A DNA stretch of 46,330 nt from JBKHBQ01 sp046542305. Its GTDB lineage: Bacteria > Bacteroidota > Bacteroidia > Bacteroidales > 4484-276. The notes under the pieces were generated by a model. It was not told the DNA's origin and ran no database searches. It saw only the letters and a list, made by a program, of their open reading frames with translations. The stretch's first letter is position 1. Every line of letters begins with the position of its first letter. The stretch is taken from assembly GCA_046542305.1 (NCBI GenBank), contig JBKHBQ010000002.1, positions 1 through 46,330 of the forward strand. Direction: 5' to 3'. Shown piece after piece: positions 1 through 7,798 of this stretch. The position numbers were made by a program, and so were the translations under genes.

Positions 1-21
1 CAGCCATGAGGCAAATCTCAT
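1..21 (-). CDS. Possible first codons of a gene cut by the window edge
   Basis: An ATG on the minus strand opens a frame reading MRFASWL to the edge, 61 nt downstream of the stop of the NqrM-like gene. The start looks like the beginning of a signal peptide. A flavin transferase (ApbE) would fit next to an NqrM-like gene, but that is inference from context; seven codons cannot identify a protein. Confidence 0.25.
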
Positions 22-82
22 TAAATGAAAAGCTTGTTGTTTATTCTGTGATTCCGGGCAACACAGAGTCATCATTATCGAT

Positions 83-316
83 CTAACCGGTGATCTCTTC
101 GAACTCCACCTCCTCACGGTGCTTATGATCGTGCTTGCTTTCACAGGTTTCGACGGCAGATTTACCGCAGGTGCAGGCTACGCGCTGACCCGTATCCGGA
201 TCGACGCTTCCGCAGGATTTTTGGAATTCGCCGTCTTTTTTAAGGAACATTTTTATAGCAATGCCGGCGATGGCCAATCCGACGAGAATTACGGAAATAA
301 TGATGAGTTTTAACAT
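83..316 (-). CDS. NqrM-like small cysteine-rich membrane protein
   Basis: The 77-residue product has one N-terminal membrane helix (about residues 3-24), then a short soluble tail with four cysteines in the order SCG, ACTCG, ETC and a His-rich charged C-terminus (KHDHKHREE). Size, single helix and spaced Cys pattern resemble NqrM (DUF539), the protein needed to mature the Na+-translocating NADH:quinone reductase, where the cysteines are thought to help deliver iron. The match is by layout, not by alignment, and the nqr genes are not in the window. It lies 67 nt downstream of the rRNA methyltransferase gene on the same strand and could share its transcript. An unrelated small Cys-rich membrane protein is the alternative. 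Confidence 0.55.
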   Translation of the reverse strand: MLKLIIISVILVGLAIAGIAIKMFLKKDGEFQKSCGSVDPDTGQRVACTCGKSAVETCESKHDHKHREEVEFEEITG

Positions 317-383
317 GAAGTTTTCTTGTTTAAATTGTGTTCAGATAACAAAACCACCGAGCGCTTTGTTTATTGCGGAGCTA

Positions 384-1157
384 CTAAAAAATCCCTGCAT
401 TTTCAAGGGTTTTCCTCTTAAATTCGGAACAAAGGATTCCGGCAGCCACAGCAGCATTCAGCGATTCGGCCCTGCCCCCGGCCGAGGGAATGGTTAAACG
501 TTTATCGAGAAGCAATTCCACACCCCCGCTGATTCCGTGCGATTCGCTGCCGATTACCAGGATGGCACCGGGAGGGAATTCCTGATCATAAACATTCTCA
601 CCGTCCATCACAGCTCCATAAACCGGCAGTTTACGTGCAGGATCATTCAGGACATCCTTTAGGTTTTCCACATAAACCTTCACCCTGAAAAGCGATCCCA
701 TGGCCGCCTGCACCACTTTGGGATTAAAAGCCTCCACACAATTCTCCGAACATACAACCGTTTCCACACCAAACCAGTCGGCAATGCGAACTATGGTGCC
801 GAAATTTCCCGGATCGCCAATTCCATCAAGCATCAGCACCAATCCCTGCAATTGATCAGGCATCAGTTTTTCCATATCCGGAATTTGTGCCACCGCCAAT
901 ACCTGATCGGGAGTATTGAACCCGCTCATGCGTTCGAGTTCCTTTGGCGAAACGCTGGTAACGGTGATTGATTTGCGTATGGATAGCTCCGGCGGGGCTT
1001 CCCATTCCGCTACAGCAAAAATTTGTTCCACCTGAATTTTACTGTTCAGCAGTTCCGCGATCATTTTTCTGCCCTCCGCCACAAATTGCCGGTGCAGGGT
1101 CCTGAATTTTTTCTGCTGTAAAGACCTTACATATTGAAGCTGACTCTTGCTGATCAT
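384..1157 (-). CDS. SpoU/TrmH-family RNA 2'-O-ribose methyltransferase
   Basis: This 257-residue enzyme should methylate a ribose 2'-OH in RNA (most likely 23S rRNA) using S-adenosylmethionine. Residues 1-95 form the small substrate-binding domain (FVAEGRKMIAELL). Residues 105-255 are the knotted SPOUT domain with its three motifs: GIGDPGNFGTIVRIAD (motif 1, with the Asn and Arg of the active site), LVIGSESHGIS (motif 2) and IPSAGGRAESLNAAVA (motif 3, SAM-binding knot). Length is typical. The ATG start follows a TAnnTTTG-type box about 27 nt upstream. The target nucleotide cannot be read from sequence. Confidence 0.9.
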   Translation of the reverse strand: MISKSQLQYVRSLQQKKFRTLHRQFVAEGRKMIAELLNSKIQVEQIFAVAEWEAPPELSIRKSITVTSVSPKELERMSGFNTPDQVLAVAQIPDMEKLMPDQLQGLVLMLDGIGDPGNFGTIVRIADWFGVETVVCSENCVEAFNPKVVQAAMGSLFRVKVYVENLKDVLNDPARKLPVYGAVMDGENVYDQEFPPGAILVIGSESHGISGGVELLLDKRLTIPSAGGRAESLNAAVAAGILCSEFKRKTLENAGIF

Positions 1158-1183
1158 CGCTGCTGCGTTAAGATGTTCAAGGG

Positions 1184-1191
1184 CAAAAGTA
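1184..1191 (-). promoter_or_regulatory. Candidate -7 box for the rRNA methyltransferase gene
   Basis: On the minus strand the sequence reads TACTTTTG, matching the Bacteroidota -7 consensus TAnnTTTG. No convincing TTTG -33 element is seen at the right distance, so this is a partial match. Confidence 0.4.
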
Positions 1192-1540
1192 ATCGTTATT
1201 GATCATATTAATACCCTCTGCTAAAAACATCCTCCGGTTTCCCAAACTGAAAAAAATATTCCCATCAGGAAAAAAGCTGAAAAAATCTGTTGCAAATCTT
1301 TACTTAAAGAGGTTGCAGTTTTGGGTATTTTAATAAACACAAGGTGATGTTGGTAAATATTAGTAAATCAAAAAAAACATTTAACACTTTTATTAGTTAT
1401 TTAACAACTGGGGATTTCTGAAAACAGTTTCCCGCGTTCTTACATTTTTTGGGTATAATTGTTGAGGTAAATAACCGTCTGACTGATAAGTAGGGTACGA
1501 TTCTATTTTTACTTGTTTTACTAATTTAAATTTACTATTT
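1192..1540. other. AT-rich intergenic region between divergent genes
   Basis: This region separates the divergently transcribed methyltransferase and SxtJ-type genes. It is AT-rich with several A and T runs. I see no RNA gene, open frame or clear hairpin. It presumably holds the promoter of the SxtJ-type gene, but no full TTTG/TAnnTTTG pair was found. Confidence 0.5.
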
Positions 1541-1816
1541 ATGAAACCTGAAAAAGATTTAGAATTCATTCTGGGGCTTTCAGGATTTTTCGTACTTGTT
1601 TTCCTTCTGCTCAATGCAAAGTTCCTGCTAATTATCCCTGCACTGCTGGTAATGATCAGCATGGTATCCGAAAAAGCCACAGGCGCCATTGCTGCGGTTT
1701 CAAGAAAAGGGATGGATTGGTTGAGGGATTTGACCGTACGTTTCGTGCTGTCTTTGTTTTTTCTATTTGTGCTGCTGCCAATTGCAGTAACTCAACGACT
1801 GATCGGCAGGGATTAA
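1541..1816 (+). CDS. SxtJ-family small membrane protein
   Basis: The 91-residue protein has two or three hydrophobic helices (about residues 8-25, 27-43 and 66-84) and ends in IAVTQRLIGRD, resembling the 'P-I-x-L-x-R-L-x-G-x-D' tail of SxtJ-type membrane proteins. In many genomes such proteins sit beside carbamoyltransferase or sugar-modifying genes; here it stands alone, so its job is unknown. It ends at a strong hairpin terminator shared with the ribosomal operon coming from the other side. Confidence 0.6.
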   Translation: MKPEKDLEFILGLSGFFVLVFLLLNAKFLLIIPALLVMISMVSEKATGAIAAVSRKGMDWLRDLTVRFVLSLFFLFVLLPIAVTQRLIGRD

Positions 1817-1830
1817 AAAGCTACAGAAAA

Positions 1831-1865
1831 AAAATGCCGCCCCTGATGAGGCGGCATTTTTTTTT
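1831..1865. terminator. Bidirectional intrinsic terminator
   Basis: An 11-bp perfect stem (AAAATGCCGCC with GGCGGCATTTT) closes an 8-nt loop, with an A run before it and a T run after it. It can therefore stop transcripts from both the SxtJ-type gene (plus) and the rplI end of the ribosomal operon (minus). Confidence 0.9.
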
Positions 1866-1872
1866 GCTGAAT

Positions 1873-2319
1873 TTACTCAGCTACCACTTCAAACTTCACT
1901 TCTGCTTTGATATCTTTATACAAATGTACTTTAGCTGTGTATGTTCCCACTTCCTTAATGGAATCGCCGTCCACTTCAATTTTCTTTCGGTCGATTTCAT
2001 AACCTTTCTCTTTCAGTGCATCAGCAATCTGAATGGCATTAACCGAACCGAAGATCTTGCCTGAGGTTCCGGTTTTTGCGCCAATGGTCAACTCAAGCTT
2101 GTTGAGCAGCTTGGCTGTGGTTTGGGCCTCTTCGCGCAGCTTTTCTTCCTTAAAGGCTTTCTGACGCTGTACTTCGGCGAGAACTTTTTTGTTGTTTTCG
2201 TTTGCCAGGATGGCCAAACCTTTAGGGATAAGGTAATTTCTGGCGTAACCGTTCTTAACTTTTACCACCTCGTTTTCGTAGCCGAGGTTCGGAATATCTT
2301 GTTTTAAAATTACTTCCAT
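1873..2319 (-). CDS. rplI: 50S ribosomal protein L9
   Basis: L9 binds 23S rRNA at the base of the L1 stalk and helps keep the reading frame. The 148-residue length is normal. The N-terminal globular domain shows the family signature (VILKQDIPNLGYENEVVKV, then GYARNYLIPKGLA), followed by the long connecting helix (about residues 42-75) and the C-terminal domain (GKIFGSVNAIQIADAL). It is the last gene of the rpsF-rpsR-rplI operon, 12 nt after rpsR, and ends at the shared terminator. Confidence 0.98.
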   Translation of the reverse strand: MEVILKQDIPNLGYENEVVKVKNGYARNYLIPKGLAILANENNKKVLAEVQRQKAFKEEKLREEAQTTAKLLNKLELTIGAKTGTSGKIFGSVNAIQIADALKEKGYEIDRKKIEVDGDSIKEVGTYTAKVHLYKDIKAEVKFEVVAE

Positions 2320-2331
2320 TGATCAACCCTC

Positions 2332-2601
2332 CTATTTAAGTAAGTCAGCAACATAAGGCATTAACGCAAGGTGCCTGGCGCGTTTGATGGCCTGGGCAAC
2401 TTTTTTCTGATATTTCGTTGAAGTTCCGGTAATGCGGCGGGGCAGAATCTTACCCTGCTCGTTTACAAACTTCAGCAGAAAATCGGCATCTTTATAATCG
2501 ATGTATTTGATGCCAGCTTTTTTAAACCGGCAGTATTTCTTCTTCTTTACATCAACCGCAATGGGTGTGAGGTATTTTATTTCCGAATTTTGTTGAGCCA
2601 T
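2332..2601 (-). CDS. rpsR: 30S ribosomal protein S18
   Basis: S18 pairs with S6 on the platform of the small subunit. The 89-residue protein carries the family core: KKYCRFKKAGIKYIDYKD, then the basic segment KILPRRITGTSTKYQKKVA and AIKRARHLALMPYV. Two residue features usual for the family, the Cys in YCRF and the RRITG turn, are present. It is the middle gene of the operon, 24 nt after rpsF and 12 nt before rplI. Confidence 0.98.
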   Translation of the reverse strand: MAQQNSEIKYLTPIAVDVKKKKYCRFKKAGIKYIDYKDADFLLKFVNEQGKILPRRITGTSTKYQKKVAQAIKRARHLALMPYVADLLK

Positions 2602-2625
2602 GTTTCTAATGTTTTAGGTGACTGA

Positions 2626-2985
2626 TTAACTGTTGATTTCTTCTTTAACTTCCTCTTTTGCCTTTGCACGTTTCTTGTCGTTGTAAGCAATGGCATGTTT
2701 GTCGAGCTTTACGGTAAGAAAACGCATCACGCGTTCGTCGCGCTTAAGGGTAAGTTCAAGATCGGCAATCATTTGTGTGTCGGCTTTGTACTCCAACAGG
2801 TAATAAAAGCCTGTGGATTTTTTCTGGATGGGATACGCCAGTTTGCGCATGCCCCAGTTTTCCTCGTGCACAATGTCAGCACCTTTGTCTTTGAGGTATC
2901 CCTGATACCTTTTTACCGCTTCCTTCATCTGTTCATCAGACAAAACGGGAGTTAAAATGAAAACGGTTTCATACTGATTTAACAT
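2626..2985 (-). CDS. rpsF: 30S ribosomal protein S6
   Basis: S6 binds S18 and 16S rRNA. The 119-residue protein begins MLNQYETVFIL and contains the family motif NWGMRKLAYPIQKKSTGFYYLLEY, broken here as GMRKLAYPI and GFYYLLEY, with a charged C-terminal tail (residues 103-119) common in Bacteroidota. It is the first gene of the rpsF-rpsR-rplI operon. Confidence 0.98.
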   Translation of the reverse strand: MLNQYETVFILTPVLSDEQMKEAVKRYQGYLKDKGADIVHEENWGMRKLAYPIQKKSTGFYYLLEYKADTQMIADLELTLKRDERVMRFLTVKLDKHAIAYNDKKRAKAKEEVKEEINS

Positions 2986-2994
2986 CTTAATAAT

Positions 2995-3037
2995 GTTTTA
3001 GTTAATAATTAAAACCTGAAAAGTGGGCGCAAAGGTA
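2995..3037 (-). promoter_or_regulatory. rpsF promoter -7 box and short leader hairpin
   Basis: On the minus strand, TACCTTTG at 3030-3037 matches the Bacteroidota -7 consensus. The transcript would have a leader of about 40 nt with a small hairpin (GTTTTA at 3010-3015 pairing with TAAAAC at 2995-3000 in minus-strand reading). The CCG-bearing fold of known S6:S18 autoregulatory leaders was looked for and not seen. Confidence 0.5.
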
Positions 3038-3095
3038 AATAAAAATCAGGGATTAATATTTTTTTAGGCACAAAAAAAATTCCTTCTTAAATTTA

Positions 3096-4049
3096 TCAGG
3101 TGTTCAAATCATTGTTGCTGTTGTTTTTCCTGTTAAAGAAGATAAAACGGTAAATATTCACGATCATTCGATCATGCCTGATCTGCGACATGAGCACCCC
3201 GGCAATCACCACAGCCATCCCGATGATCTTCTGCATTTCGAAAACCTCTCCCAAAATAAAAAATGAAAACACCGCCGTAAAAACGGGGATCAGATTTGTA
3301 AACAGATTGGTGCGGCTGATGCCGATCTCGCGCGAAGAAATCGTGAAAAAAACAAAGGCCAGCGAGGAGGCAAAAAACGCCAGCAGCAACAACGAGCTGA
3401 TCAACTCAGCAGTTGGCCGCACCGTGATGAATTGCTGAAAATCCAGAACAAAAAACAGTGGCAGGAAATAAATTGCCCCAAGCAGGTTTTGCACCGCGAT
3501 GATCATAAAGGCATCATATTTCATGGCCAGTTTTTTAAGCAGCACTGAATAGTAAACGGCCGTCACCACAGCCAGGGCCAGCCACGCGATGCCCTGCGGC
3601 GAAGCATTCAGCGAAAAATCGGGGTTGATCAACATGACCAGCAGACCTCCGAAAGAAACGAACAGCCCCAGGATGTTGAGCACATTCAGCCGTTCGCCGA
3701 AAACGATGTAACCCAGCACAGGCGTAAACAGCGGTATGGTGGCTATGAGTACTGCGGTAATGGTTGGCGAGGTGAATTTCAGCCCGTAGTTTTCGCCAAG
3801 GAAATAAAGAAACGGATTGAACAATGCCGACAGCAGAAACAGCCTGTAATCTTCCTTTCGGATTTGCTGCAGCCTGCCGAAAATTCTCAATCCGCCAAAC
3901 AAAAGTGCTGCGGATACCAGCAAACGCAGAACCAGGATAGTAACAGGTTCGTAATACTGCAATGCGATTTTGCTCCATACGAAGCTCATCCCCCAGAACA
4001 GCATCGACAGCGTAACGAGGATGTAAGTATAATGCGGCTTAAGTTTCAA
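3096..4049 (-). CDS. EamA/DMT-superfamily transporter
   Basis: A 317-residue inner-membrane protein with about ten hydrophobic helices in two EamA halves (roughly residues 8-140 and 150-290). The start of the first helix reads LSMLFWGMSFVWSKIAL and the second half repeats the fold, as in drug/metabolite exporters that move amino acids, nucleosides or other small molecules. A charged tail with an Asn run follows the last helix. The gene begins 26 nt after the stop of the glutamate-receptor-like channel gene on the same strand, so the two are probably co-transcribed. Substrate and direction cannot be told from sequence. Confidence 0.85.
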   Translation of the reverse strand: MKLKPHYTYILVTLSMLFWGMSFVWSKIALQYYEPVTILVLRLLVSAALLFGGLRIFGRLQQIRKEDYRLFLLSALFNPFLYFLGENYGLKFTSPTITAVLIATIPLFTPVLGYIVFGERLNVLNILGLFVSFGGLLVMLINPDFSLNASPQGIAWLALAVVTAVYYSVLLKKLAMKYDAFMIIAVQNLLGAIYFLPLFFVLDFQQFITVRPTAELISSLLLLAFFASSLAFVFFTISSREIGISRTNLFTNLIPVFTAVFSFFILGEVFEMQKIIGMAVVIAGVLMSQIRHDRMIVNIYRFIFFNRKNNSNNDLNT

Positions 4050-4075
4050 TGCCCTGATTGGTTAATTGTGAACAA

Positions 4076-5155
4076 TTAGTTGGTTGTATGCAGTTGATAG
4101 GTGTCGAGGGTTTTCTTCCATTCGCGGCTTTCGATAAATTGGATCAGCAGCGGATCGAGCCGTTTTAAAAAATCATGATCGGTGGAAGCAAAGCTGAAAT
4201 AAACCGAATTGATCCCGCTGGAAATAAGCTCCACGCGGTCGTCCAGTTTTTGCGTATTGATCAGGTAGGCCAGCAGGGGTTCATCATAAACCACGGCTTT
4301 CAGCTCGTCGCGGTTCAGCGCATCGATGGATTCCTGCAGGGTTTCGTATTTCCGGTACCTGATGCCCCGGTCCATCAGAAACTCAGCGGTTCCGGAGTTT
4401 TTTACCGTCCCAACAGGTACATGCCTCAAATCTTCGATGGAATGAATACTTGCCTGCAGTTTGCTGTAGGTAAGCGCCGCCGAGATTCCGGCAGTAAAGC
4501 TTGAAATAATGATCACGGCGGTAAACATCCAGACGATGGATATGATGCGTCCGGCAGTGGACCGGGGCGCTTTATCGCCGTAGCCAACCGTGGTCATGGT
4601 TACCGCCGACCACCAGATGCCATCACCCAGCCCGCGCCAGCCCGTGGAAAATTGCTTCGGATTCTTGCGCCGCTCGAACACCCACAACATGAAGCCAAAA
4701 ATAAAGATCACCAAAAACAGCAGCAGCACCACCTCCAGAAACTGCTTCGAAAAAATGCTTTCGAGAAACGTGAGCAAGGTGCTTTTTTCCTTCACCCTTA
4801 CGGCAATGGCCATATTGGAAATGTAATAAGGCTGTGAAAAGCCGAAACGTTTAAGCCGCTCGGAAGTTACCGTTAGCGGATTGATACATAAGTCGACATC
4901 CCTGTTTTCGACCGCCTGCAGCAATTGCCCCAGATCACCGAAAATCTGGTATTCAAAATCAATATTCAACTGCGGCGCAATCCATTCCCATAAATCCACA
5001 CTCAACCCGGAAATATTCAGCGAATCGATGATTACAAAAGGTGCCGACAATTTCACCCCTACCCTGAGCTTATCCGGAGAAGGCTTGTCCTTACCGAAAG
5101 CGCTCGCTGAGAGTATCATAATCCACAGAAGCAGTACCGAAAATCTTGTTTTCAC
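4076..5155 (-). CDS. Prokaryotic glutamate-receptor-like ligand-gated ion channel
   Basis: The 359-residue protein has the full GluR0-type layout: signal peptide (1-21), ligand-binding half S1 (about 30-125), helix M1 (139-160), pore loop with filter TTVGYGD (188-194), helix M2 (202-229), then ligand-binding half S2 (235-355). No third membrane helix follows, as in bacterial GluR0. S1 has the segment TVTSERLKRFGFSQPYY, where R100 sits where ionotropic receptors bind the ligand's alpha-carboxylate, and S2 has GTVKNSGTAEF and VVYDEPLL (D291). TVGYGD is a potassium-selective filter. The ligand is probably an amino acid, by family. It shares a strand with the EamA transporter 26 nt downstream. 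A plain solute-binding protein is excluded by the central pore. Confidence 0.88.
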   Translation of the reverse strand: MKTRFSVLLLWIMILSASAFGKDKPSPDKLRVGVKLSAPFVIIDSLNISGLSVDLWEWIAPQLNIDFEYQIFGDLGQLLQAVENRDVDLCINPLTVTSERLKRFGFSQPYYISNMAIAVRVKEKSTLLTFLESIFSKQFLEVVLLLFLVIFIFGFMLWVFERRKNPKQFSTGWRGLGDGIWWSAVTMTTVGYGDKAPRSTAGRIISIVWMFTAVIIISSFTAGISAALTYSKLQASIHSIEDLRHVPVGTVKNSGTAEFLMDRGIRYRKYETLQESIDALNRDELKAVVYDEPLLAYLINTQKLDDRVELISSGINSVYFSFASTDHDFLKRLDPLLIQFIESREWKKTLDTYQLHTTN

Positions 5156-5288
5156 CTCAAAAAATATTTACCGCAAAAATAACCCAATTATCCGTAACAA
5201 CTGAAATTACAGCTTTGATTGACCAAATCCGGGTACCAGTGATTCGTTGAATCCTGATGTTCAAAAATTCGGTGGATCGAAAAAATCC

Positions 5289-5296
5289 TATTTTTG
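5289..5296 (+). promoter_or_regulatory. Candidate -7 box for the Sir2 gene
   Basis: TATTTTTG matches the Bacteroidota TAnnTTTG element and lies 28 nt before the ATG. A matching -33 TTTG is not evident. Confidence 0.4.
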
Positions 5297-5324
5297 TTAC
5301 CATTAAACCACTTAATCAATTGCA

Positions 5325-6083
5325 ATGAGCTTATCGAAAAATATAGAAGAAGCAGCGTCACTAATTGTAAAATCAAAGTTTCTGGTTGCATTTACCGGGG
5401 CGGGAATTTCCGTCGAAAGTGGCATACCTCCTTTTCGCGGTGCCGAGGGGTTGTGGAGCAAATACGATCCGCAGGTGCTTGAACTCGATTATTTTCACCG
5501 GTTTCCCGAAGATTCATGGAAAGTGATCAAGGAAATTTTTTACGATTTCTTCGGCAATGCCAAACCCAATCCTGCACATGCTGCCCTGGCACGGCTTGAG
5601 GAATTGGGGCTTCTTCAGGCGGTGATCACCCAAAACATCGACAACCTGCACCAGGAAGCAGGAAACACCATCGTGTATGAATTTCACGGCAATTCGCAAA
5701 AGCTGATCTGCACGGGATGCAAAAAGCATTTCGAAGCTGCAGACCTGAATTTTAACGTGCTTCCGCCCTATTGTGCCGAATGCAACGCGCTCATCAAGCC
5801 CGATTTTATTTTCTTCGGCGAAGCCATTCCCACCATGGCCTTCAATGCTTCGATGGATGCAGCTTCGAAAACCGATGTGTTCATCATTATCGGCTCCACC
5901 GGAGAGGTGATGCCCGCCAACCAGATACCCATCATGGCCAAGCACAACGGCGCCACCATCATCGAGATCAATCCCGAGCCTTCGCGATATACACGGCTGA
6001 TTACTGATCTGCACCTGACAGGAACTGCAGGTGAGGTGATGTCGCAGCTTATTAAGAAAGTGGAATATAAAATGGAAAATTAA
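5325..6083 (+). CDS. cobB: NAD-dependent protein deacylase, Sir2 family
   Basis: This 252-residue sirtuin removes acyl groups from lysines and consumes NAD+. Visible motifs in order: GAGIS (25-29) and FRG for NAD binding, QNIDNLH (103-109), the catalytic His in HGN (H121), and a zinc site of two Cys pairs, C129/C132 and C150/C153. PDFIFFGEAIP follows as in bacterial and archaeal members. Length is that of a single-domain housekeeping sirtuin. The serine hydrolase gene starts 10 nt after its stop and is likely in the same transcript. It is not the long SIR2 of phage-defence systems, which carries extra domains. Confidence 0.93.
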   Translation: MSLSKNIEEAASLIVKSKFLVAFTGAGISVESGIPPFRGAEGLWSKYDPQVLELDYFHRFPEDSWKVIKEIFYDFFGNAKPNPAHAALARLEELGLLQAVITQNIDNLHQEAGNTIVYEFHGNSQKLICTGCKKHFEAADLNFNVLPPYCAECNALIKPDFIFFGEAIPTMAFNASMDAASKTDVFIIIGSTGEVMPANQIPIMAKHNGATIIEINPEPSRYTRLITDLHLTGTAGEVMSQLIKKVEYKMEN

Positions 6084-6093
6084 TATCAACATC

Positions 6094-7632
6094 ATGACCA
6101 AAAAACTATTTCTCCTTTTCGCACTGGCGCTGATTTCCGCCGGTGCTTTTTCGCAGGATCACACTGCACAGCTCCACGAACTGAAAACCTATTATGAAAA
6201 TGCACGACAGGACTGGGAGGTTCCCGGGTTGGCCGTGGCCATCGTGAAAGATGGTGAAATCATTTTTTCGGAAGGCTTCGGGGTAAGAAACATCGAAACC
6301 GGCGACAGGGTAACAGGCCAGACCCTGTTCCCCATTGCCTCCAACACCAAAGCTTTCACAGCCGCAACACTCGCCATTCTGGTGGACGAAGGCAAAATTT
6401 CGTGGGACGACAAAGTTACGCAATACATTCCCTGGTTTAAGCTTTACAATCCGTACGTTACGGAGAATATGACCATCCGCGACCTGCTTACCCATCGCAG
6501 CGGGCTGGCCACTTTCAGCGGCGACCTGCTGTGGTACGGTACAGATTACAGCCGCGAAGAGATCATCCGCCGGGCAAGGCACCTCAAGCCGGCATTTGGT
6601 TTCAGGGAACAGTTCGGCTACTCCAACATCCTGTACCTTACAGCCGGGGAAATTGTTCCGGCCGTAACCAACATGAGCTGGGATAATTTTGTGGAGCAAA
6701 AAATATTTGATCCGCTCAACATGGAACGCTCCATCACCACCACCGGCAAACTCGATCAGTTCGATAATGTAGCCACCCCACACACCGGGTATCAGGGCGA
6801 AGTGATCCCGATCGAATATTTGAACTGGGACAACATCGCCCCTGCCGGCTCGATTATTTCATGTGTGGATGATGTTTCGCAATGGCTGATCATGCAACTG
6901 AACCGCGGGATTTACGAAGGAGACACCATTTTCAGCTCCCGCCGCAGCCGCGAGATGTGGTCGCCCAATACCATCCTGGGCGTGAGCGAATACAGCGAAA
7001 GGCAGTGGCCCTCGATGTTTTTCAGATCCTACGGGCTGGGCTGGTCGCTGTCGAATTATTTGGGCCGTAAGGTGATCGGGCACAGCGGCGGATACGACGG
7101 GATGATTTCATACACTTGCCTGGTTCCTGAAGAAGATCTGGGTTTTGTGATCCTTACCAATAAAAACTCCAGCCTGTATTATCCGCTGGTGTATAAAACA
7201 CTCGATGTTTTTCTCGGCGGCGAGGAGCGCGACTGGAGTGCCTTTATGCTTGAAATGTACAGGCAGCAGGATTCCATTGCCGCTGTGGAGCGAAAAGAAA
7301 ATGAGGCTGCACGTGTGAAAGGAACTTCCCCCACCCTGCCGTTGGAAGCCTACACCGGCACCTATGGCGGCCAACTGTACGGAAACGCCACCGTAACCCT
7401 CGAAGAAGGCCAACTGAAGCTCCGGATGCTCCCGGCCGAAAAATTTCAGGGACCGCTTACCCACTGGCATTTCAACACCTTCGAAATCACCTTTCCTGAA
7501 TTTCCGTCGCTCCCCGCAGGTACTGTCACTTTTGTGATAGATGCCGAAGGAAAGGTGGAGGAAATGAAAATTGACGTGCCCAATCCCGATTTCGATTTCA
7601 CAGAACTGACATTCATGAAAATGGATCAATAA
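6094..7632 (+). CDS. Secreted serine hydrolase, class C beta-lactamase fold
   Basis: A 512-residue exported enzyme with signal peptide 1-20 (cleavage near AFSQ). The beta-lactamase/penicillin-binding fold spans about 27-380 with all three catalytic motifs: SNTK (S83, K86), YSN (176-178) and HSGG (330-333, in place of KTG). A C-terminal beta domain of about 100 residues (410-510), resembling DUF3471, follows. Such proteins are D-aminopeptidases, esterases or peptidoglycan-related hydrolases; HSGG in place of KTG argues against a true beta-lactamase. It probably acts in the periplasm. It is translationally close to the Sir2 gene, though no functional link is known. Confidence 0.85.
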   Translation: MTKKLFLLFALALISAGAFSQDHTAQLHELKTYYENARQDWEVPGLAVAIVKDGEIIFSEGFGVRNIETGDRVTGQTLFPIASNTKAFTAATLAILVDEGKISWDDKVTQYIPWFKLYNPYVTENMTIRDLLTHRSGLATFSGDLLWYGTDYSREEIIRRARHLKPAFGFREQFGYSNILYLTAGEIVPAVTNMSWDNFVEQKIFDPLNMERSITTTGKLDQFDNVATPHTGYQGEVIPIEYLNWDNIAPAGSIISCVDDVSQWLIMQLNRGIYEGDTIFSSRRSREMWSPNTILGVSEYSERQWPSMFFRSYGLGWSLSNYLGRKVIGHSGGYDGMISYTCLVPEEDLGFVILTNKNSSLYYPLVYKTLDVFLGGEERDWSAFMLEMYRQQDSIAAVERKENEAARVKGTSPTLPLEAYTGTYGGQLYGNATVTLEEGQLKLRMLPAEKFQGPLTHWHFNTFEITFPEFPSLPAGTVTFVIDAEGKVEEMKIDVPNPDFDFTELTFMKMDQ

Positions 7633-7670
7633 AATTTTGTTTCCCCGCAGCAACAATATGTAATTCTTTT

Positions 7671-7678
7671 TAATTTTG
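7671..7678 (+). promoter_or_regulatory. Candidate -7 box for tRNA-Gly
   Basis: TAATTTTG matches TAnnTTTG and ends 11 nt before the mature tRNA start. No TTTG is present at the -33 distance, so the match is partial. Confidence 0.45.
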
Positions 7679-7689
7679 TGCGGGAATTT

Positions 7690-7762
7690 GCGGTAGTAGC
7701 TCAGTTGGTAGAGCATCAGCTTCCCAAGCTGAGGGTCGTGGGTTCGAATCCCATTTACCGCT
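7690..7762 (+). tRNA. tRNA-Gly, anticodon CCC
   Basis: A 73-nt cloverleaf: acceptor stem GCGGTAG with TTACCGC (one G-T pair), D arm GCTC/GAGC, anticodon arm TCAGC/GCTGA with loop TTCCCAA (anticodon CCC, reading GGG), T arm GTGGG/CCCAT with TTCGAAT. The discriminator base is T and CCA is not fully encoded. It is followed directly by a terminator hairpin. Confidence 0.95.
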
Positions 7763-7766
7763 CCTG

Positions 7767-7798
7767 AAAGGCTGTCCGTTTGGATGGCCTTTTCTTTT
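7767..7798 (+). terminator. Intrinsic terminator after tRNA-Gly
   Basis: An 11-bp stem (AAAGGCTGTCC with GGATGGCCTTT, two G-T pairs) closes the loop GTTT and is followed by TCTTTT. The T tract overlaps the last codon of the convergent kinase gene. Confidence 0.8.

Noticed and set aside
2986..3095. S6:S18 autoregulatory leader upstream of rpsF
   Set aside because: Only a small AT-rich hairpin is present; the CCG-containing helix of that RNA family is not seen.
5325..7632. Sir2-based phage defence system
   Set aside because: The Sir2 protein is a single-domain, zinc-binding deacylase of housekeeping length, and its neighbour is a periplasmic serine hydrolase with no defence link.
7690..7762. 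Integration site beside tRNA-Gly
   Set aside because: No integrase, no second copy of the tRNA 3' end and no composition change nearby.
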